Assembly (NCBI GenBank): GCA_032353305.1 | Contig: JAUCNG010198862.1 | Span: 1 to 12,947 of the forward strand | DNA from: Cephalothrix spiralis | Lineage: Eukaryota > Nemertea > Palaeonemertea > Archinemertea > Cephalotrichidae | Reading direction: 5' to 3' | DNA length: 12,947 nt | Shown: one piece after another, positions 7,688-12,947 of the stretch | How the letters are laid out: every line of letters starts with the position of its first letter | Numbering within the stretch: the stretch's first letter is position 1 | The notes under the pieces: generated by a model | What the model was told of the DNA's origin: nothing | The model's database searches: none | The model's input: only the letters and a program-made list of their open reading frames with translations | Translations under genes and position numbers: made by a program

Positions 7688-8358
7688 ATGGAAAATCATC
7701 CAGCTGAAAAAGAGAATCCATCTAAGAAAAGAAAAGCTGAGGACAACACACGAAAGAAACTTTGCATCCAAAAATCTGACACTTCAGGTTACTATCGACA
7801 TCGACCAAAAATGTATAGATTACAATAAGTTGGAACAAAACTGGGTTGCAGCTAGAGATGTATATATAGATCGCGTTAACGAAGCTCTACGCCTGCATTA
7901 AGATTTTAGATGCATCCTACGCATACGTAGAAAAGAAATCCTTTTTGTCAAGGTCGACATTGAAAAGCAAAAGCGTCGGGAAGATTTGATAATTTTCTTG
8001 AGAGGTTTAAAGAACGGCTAAATTAGAACTTGAAACTCGTAATCCAGTCCTATTTAAGTACTTAACTGATATTTGGTATGTTAAAGAAAGGCATATGAAC
8101 GCTAATGTTCCGATAAATTACGTCTTCGTGCTCCATGTTAATAACTGCAAAGCCCCTGATTGCATTCACCCTCTTTGTGGTGGACGTTCACGATCTCATG
8201 TTGAAAGGTGGTTTAGCAATGGCCCGTCGTTAGGTTTGGTACCATTGCCAGTATGAATGGGGCAGTGAATGCCAAAAGAAAACTTGTGAAGGGCCCTGCA
8301 CGGGCCACTTCATGGACCCTAAGGCTTATCCTACTAAAATGACACATGGACACATTTA
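7688..8358 (+). pseudogene. Unclassified broken gene: nuclear localisation signal, helical middle, Cys-rich tail
   Basis: I read this as one gene of about 220 codons with several breaks. The ATG at 7688 opens MENHPAEKENPSKKRKAED, whose KKRK resembles a nuclear localisation signal. A shift near 7795 leads to DYNKLEQNWVAARDVYIDRV, and a stop follows at 7899. The same frame continues with RRKEILFVK and EKQKRREDLIIFLRG. A shift near 8005 enters 8011-8256, which contains CKAPDCIHPLCGG, then WFSNGP and LVPLPV. A last shift near 8250 gives WGSECQKKTCEGPCTGHF to a stop at about 8356. The cysteine/histidine pattern (C-x4-C-x2-H-x2-C, then C-x4-C-x3-C-x3-H) suggests zinc binding. I recall similar 'HPLC ... 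W..GP ... LPLP ... C.G.C.GH' proteins in transposon-rich aquatic invertebrates, but cannot name the family. It follows the A-I-D-H-N fragment on the same strand and could be a second protein of that element. Confidence 0.5.
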
Positions 8359-8417
8359 AGGACATGGTAAAAAACTAAATGTCCAGAAAGGAAAATACCA
8401 AGTTTGTCTGACACCAG

Positions 8418-9043
8418 ATGGATGATGACGTAAATACCGTGAAATTTTGCTATCCCGCAGTACGCGATACGCTTAGAGAAGTCATTGATAACCACTGTAT
8501 GAAAGTTATTAAAAAGAAGGCCGAAATTAAAGGCGTTTTAAATAAACTATTGACTTTCGAGTTCATCCTGCAATTAGTGCTCTGGTATTCAACCAAAATT
8601 GCTCAACAATATTTTTGAAGAGTCAAGTTCAGACAACCCTTTCGCAGATGCAGCATACGACAAAATCTTGAACTTGTTATAAAGTATTCTGGTGATTTCA
8701 GGCAGATGGTGTCTAAGATTTCTTGCTTCTCCAAGTCCTCATTTTGACGAAAATGCATTGGAGAAATTGGAATCACTAGCAGAAATGTATAAAGGTGATA
8801 TTAATCAGTGTCTTTTTATTGGCGAATTTAAAGCTGCATGCGCTTTCATTCACTTCATTGGTTAAAAAGCTGAACGCCGATGGCCGTGAAATCTGTGGTT
8901 AAGATTCTTAAAACAATGCATGGTTCATGATTCTAGATGATGGTGCCCTTGGTGTATGATAAGTTGAAAAATTGTATCCCAACCTTTGTTCTCTCATGAA
9001 GATTTTTCTCGCAATACCTGTTACGTCTACTGCTCATTATTGA
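8418..9043 (+). pseudogene. hAT transposase C-terminal remnant
   Basis: hAT transposases excise and reinsert DNA and dimerise through a C-terminal domain. The frame 8418-8618 contains KKAEIKGVLNKLLTFEFILQ, fitting the family's insertion-domain segment 'A.GLL.KL..FEF...L..W'. The frame 8602-8865 (stop at 8680) contains FDENALEKLESLAEMYKGDI, fitting 'L..LA..Y..D.N'. A third frame, 8963-9043, contains LYPNLCSLMKIFLAIPVTS, the signature of the hAT dimerisation region, which should continue into A-E-R-S-F-S but is cut off by a stop at 9041. At least two frameshifts and several stops are present. The N-terminal zinc finger and the first catalytic residues are not seen. Frame order and spacing agree with a single decayed copy. 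Confidence 0.75.
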
Positions 9044-9564
9044 GGAGATATTGGTTTAAAATTGTAGGGGATTTTCTCTTCATGAATAATCAAATGAGAT
9101 ATGGAGTTTAGGTCTGCATTTCCGTTGAGAAGAATACGTTCCCTTTGTATTTTGCGGCGCGGAGATGTTCCTTCCCCGCAAATCCGTGGCGCGGCGCTCG
9201 CTTTCTTGTTTCCAGAAAGGGCGCTGTTGTCAAAGATGGCGGTGACTTATAAAAATGTAGCAGTATCGACATTATCGCTCCTATTTGAATCTGTAGATAT
9301 GTGTTTGAATTGAATAGGTTTAATTACTTTAAAGGAACATATTGGATTTATGAACATTTATAGACTTAAATTGTAAGTAGAGCTGATGAGTTTAACTTCT
9401 TACTATTACAGCATATTAGATCTTGAGTTCAAAGTACTGCACACTTCGCCATCTTATCACAGACCAGTATACATGCACTATACATGCAGCAGCATGCAGA
9501 TATACGAAAAATCGATTTTAGTTCTGAGTTTAACACAGAACAGCGTGAGTTACTCGTTTCGTGA
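9044..9564. other. Non-coding stretch with a GC-rich patch
   Basis: No gene is supported. A patch at about 9165-9250 is markedly richer in CpG (ttgcggcgcggag, tggcgcggcgctcgc) than anything around it and ends with 'caaagatggcggtga', which resembles a YY1-type site. It could be the end or promoter of an unrecognised element. The ORFs at 9101-9313 and 9386-9613 have no recognisable features. Confidence 0.4.
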
Positions 9565-10020
9565 ATCGATCTATCACATGCAAATGGGCCTACTAATGCC
9601 AGAAAACGCCTGAGGCTAGATGATCCTGCTGAAGATCAACCAGAATTACCAGATGACATTTTAAACACAGCTGAAGATCCCCAAGACATCATCAAAAGAT
9701 TAGATGATGAAGTCAACAACCTTAGAATTGAAAGGGATGAATTGAAAGAAAATGTTGCAGCTATGGAAGATTCAATTGCAGAAGGTGGTCTGAACACTTC
9801 ATGTGTTAAAAATGATAATGTCAAATGTGTGATGATGACAGGACTAAAATGGGACAAATTTATAGTGCTATTTGACTTTCTTAATGAATATTTGCCTAGC
9901 TCTAGGAAAGATAGTGTTCCTTTGATGGAGCAGTTCTTCCCGACTCTGGTTAGGCTCCGTCAAAATTTGACATTTGAATCGACTCATTGGTGGCGCTCTG
10001 GTTTGTTATGGTTTTTCTGA
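9565..10020 (+). pseudogene. N-terminal part of a DDE_Tnp_4-type transposase (coiled coil + HTH_Tnp_4)
   Basis: An open frame of 151 codons follows a stop at 9562; no good ATG is visible near its start, so the beginning is missing. Residues 1-30 are charged (NARKRLRLDD). Residues 35-75 look like a coiled coil (IIKRLDDEVNNLRIERDELK). Residues 90-136 contain MTGLKWDKFIVLFDFLNEYL followed by MEQFFPTLVRLRQNL. This fits the HTH_Tnp_4 domain that precedes the DDE_Tnp_4 endonuclease ('TGL....F..L...L...... L...EQ.LLTL.RLR.NL'). The match stops abruptly at about 9980, after TFES. The remaining codons (WWRSGLLWFF) do not belong, and no DDE catalytic domain follows. I infer truncation by another insertion. 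In related elements a THAP zinc finger often sits upstream; I do not see one. Confidence 0.65.
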
Positions 10021-10035
10021 TTTGTTTGTACTAAA

Positions 10036-10270
10036 ATGTCTAAAATGGCGAATAAAAAAACCACAGTTGCTAATGCTGCTACAAGGCTATCTTCTGCAAA
10101 GCAGTCTGATAAAACTGTGAATGACTGTCAATTACCTGTCACCGCTATATCGATTAATGATAATAAGAATTGTTGATTCTGAAGTAAAACGTCAAGATGA
10201 AGTTAAGGCTTTACGAGAAGAATTGGAAGTACATGTATGTTCTTTATTGCCTTTAGTAAGGAATGTACGT
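10036..10270 (+). pseudogene. Small unrecognised coiled-coil ORF, frameshifted
   Basis: An ATG at 10036 opens 46 codons (MSKMANKKTTVANAATRLSS...) to a stop at 10174. A shift of frame just before that stop gives a charged, helix-prone continuation (VDSEVKRQDEVKALREELEV) that stays open to about 10276. The two segments read naturally as one protein of about 75 residues with a coiled coil, such as the start of an ORF1 or gag protein of a retroelement, but I do not recognise it. It begins 15 bp after the end of the truncated DDE_Tnp_4 frame. The sequence between (ggtggcgctctggtttgtt) may therefore be the 5' end of the element that inserted there. Confidence 0.35.
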
Positions 10271-10439
10271 TTATAAGAAGAACGCTGTTATGCAAGGACG
10301 TTAAAGACGTTCAAAAAAGACAGATTAATTTAAATGGGTTATTGATCCGGATCTCATACCGGCAAATTTCATCTGTTTAGACAAAACGATAGACTTTTAC
10401 TTTCGCTGAAAGAGCGTGAGGAGCTCTAGTACAATTATT

Positions 10440-10574
10440 ATGGAGGCCGATTTTGAGGCACTGATCGCAAAAAACAAAGTGTTAGTCGATGAAGAGATGA
10501 ACCGATTCAAGATGAACCTCTTTATAAGGGGCTTCAATAACTTATGCCGCATGCCGCAGCAAATATGCTGGTGA
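10440..10574 (+). CDS. Unrecognised 44-codon ORF
   Basis: An ATG at 10440 (ttattATGG) opens 44 codons with mixed charged and hydrophobic helix (ADFEALIAKNKVLVDEEMNR), ending in a short cysteine-containing tail (CRMPQQICW). The composition is protein-like and unlike the surrounding AT-rich DNA, but no family is recognised. It may be a further piece of the element starting at about 10000, and it lies 38 bp before the CACTA-like gene. Confidence 0.3.
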   Translation: MEADFEALIAKNKVLVDEEMNRFKMNLFIRGFNNLCRMPQQICW

Positions 10575-10612
10575 TGCCATTTTTTTTAGGATAAGGACTG
10601 TACGTAACTTCT

Positions 10613-11282
10613 ATGGAAAGATTACTTAAATTGTTTGAAATACTGTTGCCTATAGATTCAGAACTATACCGAAAACGAAATTTTTATTTAGAAACTATTT
10701 CAGTTGTTAATTATAATGATGGGTACAATATACAATATTTTTGTCCCAAATGCTTAAGGGCAATCCAAAAATCTGTCGAACTAACATGGACATGTGAAGT
10801 ATGTGAACCAAATGAAACATTCACCGAAAAATTGATAATGGAAAACGGACATTTTTTCATGAATTTCGATATTGAGGCATCTATTAGCAAAACTGTTGAA
10901 TTGGGAAATATATTGACGAATCTTGACCATCGGTTCAAGAGGAAAAAAACGAATGTGCCTCATCTCTTGAGGATATTTATGATGGTTCTCTATACAAGGA
11001 AATCTGATGAACGACAGAAATAGTCTTAATATCGACGGTGTGCCTATATTCAAATCATCCAACTACTGAATCTGGCCGATTCAGTTTGTGATAAATGAAT
11101 TACCACCGAAATTGCGAAACGCCAATATCATGTTAGCAGGACTCTAGTTTGGAGATACAAAACTAGTAATGCATTTATTTCTCGAGAAATGTTGTCTGAG
11201 TATGAATAGCCTTGAAAAAATGGTACACTGGAGGGTTAAATTACTTAGGGAGAGTGTAGATTTTACATTAAATTACATGTAA
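10613..11282 (+). pseudogene. CACTA-like (Transposase_21-type) transposase, N-terminal half, broken
   Basis: The frame from ATG 10613 has about 110 usable codons with a zinc ribbon, CPKC (residues 44-47) and CEVC (61-64). A shift near 10945 gives SLEDIYDGSLYKEI, and a second shift near 11005 gives NIDGVPIFKSSNY. A TGA at 11067 follows, then IWPIQFVINELPPKLRNANI, a TAG at 11145, and FGDTK...MHLFLEK, ending at 11280. I recall this series, 'YC..C ... C..C ... I.DI.DG..YK ... .DG.P.FKSS..S.WPI...INELP ... GLW.G..KP.M..FL', from transposase-domain proteins common in invertebrates. These resemble the plant CACTA Transposase_21 block ('YS.WPV...YNLPP'). The two stops fall where the family has S and W, so each is a one-base change. 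The DDE part downstream is absent. Confidence 0.75.
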
Positions 11283-11453
11283 TTTGTAGAGTCGGAGACT
11301 GAGATTACAAGTTAAGCACACGGATTTCAAGCAGTATTGAAGATGGACACTCATCCGAATTTGTAAGTATAAATAAATACTAGAATGATGATCTAAGAAC
11401 TGAGAATGAAAAGGATGAAAACTGCCGAATGGCACTTGATCGTAGGCATTCTA
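11283..11453. other. Spacer between the CACTA-like remnant and the MITE
   Basis: No coding or repeat structure is recognised. The sequence is ordinary AT-rich DNA. Confidence 0.45.
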
Positions 11454-11458
11454 CACTA

Positions 11459-11471
11459 CAGGGTGACCAGT
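11459..11471 (+). repeat. MITE left terminal inverted repeat
   Basis: CAGGGTGACCAGT, the perfect reverse complement of 11668-11680. Confidence 0.93.
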
Positions 11472-11667
11472 TTTTTGGAATTTCAAAATTCCCTGATTTT
11501 TCCCTGAAATCCCTGACCATTTCAAAAAATTTCCCTGACCAAGCTACAAATGAAATTGTCTTTTGCATGAAAATGTATTTCACAAGAAATAATTTGTCGT
11601 GAACTAATTCTCAGAAATAAAATTCCCTGACTTTTTGAACCAAATATTTTTCCCTGATTTCCAGGTG

Positions 11668-11680
11668 ACTGGTCACCCTG
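11668..11680 (-). repeat. MITE right terminal inverted repeat
   Basis: ACTGGTCACCCTG, the perfect inverse of the left end. It is followed by CACTA matching the left flank. Confidence 0.93.
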
Positions 11681-11685
11681 CACTA

Positions 11686-11921
11686 GTGATCTCTAGATAA
11701 ACAAAAATTAGGAAGATGGTAAAATCATTGATGGATGTTCATTTTCACAAATGCAGATATGTTTAGTAGTCTCCCAAGTTTTTGTCATCAAAGTGATAAA
11801 GAAGTGTGATGGGAAGGCAGGGAAGGCACCTCAAAATGATATAGCCAAAGTAGTCGCGGAGTGAATTGGGGTCTCAGAATGTGAGACAATGCAATACACA
11901 AGAAATATGTTAATATCAGTT
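11686..11921. other. Spacer, possibly decayed Tc1 N-terminus
   Basis: No clear gene. The last part (about 11815-11875) can be read as KAPQNDIAKVVAE, which would suit the N-terminal helix-turn-helix region of the Tc1-like remnant downstream, but this is weak. Confidence 0.35.
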
Positions 11922-12180
11922 CAAGCACAGTAAGGAACCTCCTCCATGAGCGAAAATAACACAGCTACAAAGCAGCCACCTTCCCAAGCCTTACGCGTGC
12001 ACATTAGTTCAGCCGCCGTCTCTGGGTACAGCAGAGGATGACCTTTGGACAGAATTACTGGGACAATGTTGTGTTTACGGATGAATCCAAGTTCAATTTA
12101 ATCTGTTCGGATAATCTAAAGACTCCGAATGAGAGAACCGCATTGGCACAGCTTTCCCCAAATGTTACTCCAAGAAGGCC
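11922..12180 (+). pseudogene. Tc1-like transposase fragment
   Basis: Tc1/mariner transposases use a DDE/D triad and insert at TA. One frame near 11922-11960 reads NISSSTVRNLLHERK, fitting the second helix-turn-helix ('VS..TVRR.LHE'). After a shift, the frame crossing 11965-12180 reads TFPSLTRAH, a stop at about 12014, then YWDNVVFTDESKFNLICSDN. This is the hallmark segment 'W..V.FSDESKFNL.GSD', in which the first catalytic aspartate (TDES) is kept. After about 12120 the match weakens (NERTALAQLSPNVTPRRP may correspond to the region before the second aspartate). The second D and the E/D are not present, so this is an inactive remnant. The visible ORF with an ATG starts at 12038, in the middle of the family alignment, so that ATG is not the true start. 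Confidence 0.8.
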
Positions 12181-12381
12181 TGTCGAAAATACTTTAAGAA
12201 CGACTCGGAAATTCCCGATTGAGAGAGTTCCATTCACGATTATATTAGCTTTTATTTTATTTTCAACTATCTATTAGTCAATGCTGAAAAATTTAATCTT
12301 TCTGTACACTGTAAACTTAGAAGAATTATAAATATTTTGGTTTTATATTGAAGCTTTAATTTAATTAGTTCATCAATTTAA
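12181..12381. other. Non-coding AT-rich spacer
   Basis: No gene. The segment 'gtcaatgctgaaaaatttaat' at about 12277 has a near copy at about 12787 on the same strand, the only structure noted. Confidence 0.5.
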
Positions 12382-12573
12382 AATTGTCAATGTGGTTGTC
12401 CTGAGCTTCCTGAAGATGACCCAAAGGAGTACTTAGTCAAAGATACGCCAGCTCATGGAGCTCTAAAATTTATTGTCTTGAACCCAAAGCTGTTAAAACA
12501 GTTCGATGAGTTTTGTCGATTCCGACATACTTATATACTAGAAAATTTAAACAATGAAACTATTATAATGTAA
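12382..12573 (+). pseudogene. Second fragment of the A-I-D-H-N family (upstream portion)
   Basis: The stop-to-stop frame (63 codons) starts with a small cysteine group (NCQCGCPELPEDD) and continues TPAHGALKFIVLNPKLLKQF, then DEFCRFRHTYILEN. This fits the part of the family that immediately precedes 'LE.FHN..LKY.PKR': a 'SPAH.AL..IV....LLKDL..L..F.HTG.LE' pattern that I recall. The match ends at ILE, where the other fragment (7032-7459) takes up the alignment with FEKFHN. It may be an exon end or a truncation; no clear GT donor is placed exactly there. No start codon and no downstream continuation are visible. The call rests on recalled pattern only. Confidence 0.5.
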
Positions 12574-12947
12574 TGGCGAAGAAATATGGTCAAGACATGA
12601 AGCTACAACAGAAAATATACCAACATAAGATGAGACGCAGTGGCAGCGAAAAACATCAAATCTATACTTATGAACAAGAATGCGAGACAATGCAATGTGG
12701 ACATTTACACAAGAAAGAGACGCTTTGTCCCTTTTTATCCTAAGAGACAGGCTTTAAATATGGTGTTTCAACTAAACCTCTTGAAGTCAATGCTGAAATA
12801 TTTAATTTTTTATAAATTAATACCCTATAGTGAACTGAATAGGAACTTGAGGTAATTTAGTTTTTTACGACTGATACGAAGAGTATCATAATTTTTTAGC
12901 GGACAAAAAATTGCTTTACAATATGAATCATTTGTCTGACAAAAAAA
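12574..12947. other. Unassigned terminal stretch
   Basis: Two overlapping ORFs lie here: 12573-12743 (MAKKYGQDMKLQQK..., basic, with a C/H cluster CETMQCGHLHKKETLC) and 12640-12855 in another frame. Neither has a recognisable family, and at most one could be real. Part of the stretch (about 12679-12714) resembles 11877-11900, and about 12770-12805 resembles about 12260-12297, suggesting an old diverged duplication. Confidence 0.35.

Larger units (their letters stand above)
11454..11685. mobile_element. Complete MITE with TIR CAGGGTGACCAGT and 5-bp target duplication
   Basis: The ends are perfect 13-bp inverted repeats: CAGGGTGACCAGT at 11459-11471 and its reverse complement at 11668-11680. 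They are flanked by a direct 5-bp CACTA at 11454-11458 and 11681-11685, which reads as a target-site duplication. The 222-bp body has no coding capacity. It contains at least six same-orientation copies of 'ttccctga' or a close variant (about 11490, 11503, 11511, 11530, 11622, 11650). I recall elements with this sequence style in many invertebrate genomes. The superfamily is undetermined: 5-bp duplications occur in Transib and some others. The outer CACTA could alternatively be part of the element end, since CACTAGTG on the right is itself palindromic. The minus-strand ORF crossing it (11380-11583) is not a gene. Confidence 0.88.

Noticed and set aside
9636-9857. Minus-strand 73-codon ORF
   Set aside because: It is the antisense shadow of the coiled-coil region of the DDE_Tnp_4 head.
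10711-11062. Two overlapping minus-strand ORFs
   Set aside because: Both are shadows of the CACTA-like zinc-ribbon frame.
11380-11583. Minus-strand 67-codon ORF
   Set aside because: It crosses the MITE boundary and is made mostly of ttccctga repeats.
12055-12237. Minus-strand 60-codon ORF
   Set aside because: It is the antisense shadow of the Tc1-like fragment.

Overview
The window is AT-rich eukaryotic DNA with introns, microsatellites, miniature inverted-repeat elements and long non-coding stretches. I see no prokaryotic gene organisation, rRNA, tRNA or CRISPR array. The transposon families recognised (Ty3-like gag, Mutator-like, hAT, Tc1-like, a CACTA-like Transposase_21-type family, DDE_Tnp_4, and a family marked by an A-I-D-H-N motif) occur together in invertebrate animals. 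The 'ttccctga' miniature element looks like ones I recall from arthropod and other invertebrate genomes. I would guess an aquatic invertebrate or arthropod; the species cannot be fixed from this sequence.

Layout. 1-2047: non-coding, with a (TC)n microsatellite, short tandem duplications, and a MITE-like element (about 1209-1645) with 21-bp terminal inverted repeats and a patchwork of poly-T, CCGCCG and GACGTC modules. 2048-2656: a broken, unrecognised protein gene with an acidic N-terminus and CxxC-type cysteines. 2982-3635: an unrecognised two-exon fragment with a textbook splice donor and acceptor. 3636-4330: mostly non-coding, with small ambiguous ORFs. 4331-4942: frameshifted Ty3-like gag remnant whose start holds a 90-bp in-frame tandem duplication. 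5241-5953: heavily decayed unrecognised coding remnant. 6263-6903: Mutator-like transposase pseudogene. 7032-7459: C-terminal part of an A-I-D-H-N family transposon protein. 7688-8358: broken unclassified gene with a nuclear localisation signal and a cysteine-rich tail. 8418-9043: hAT transposase C-terminal remnant. 9565-10020: coiled coil plus helix-turn-helix head of a DDE_Tnp_4 transposase. 10036-10574: small coiled-coil and basic ORF pieces. 10613-11282: CACTA-like transposase N-terminal half with zinc ribbon, two frameshifts and two stops. 11454-11685: complete MITE with target-site duplication. About 11922-12180: Tc1-like remnant. 12382-12573: a second A-I-D-H-N family fragment. The remainder is non-coding.

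None of these genes appears intact, and they do not form a pathway. The window reads as a graveyard of at least seven transposon types, fragmented and partly nested. All recognisable coding is on the + strand. I found no convincing new functional system. The best candidates for something undescribed are the unrecognised genes at 2048-2656, 2982-3635 and 7688-8358. Family names come from recalled motif patterns, not from a search.
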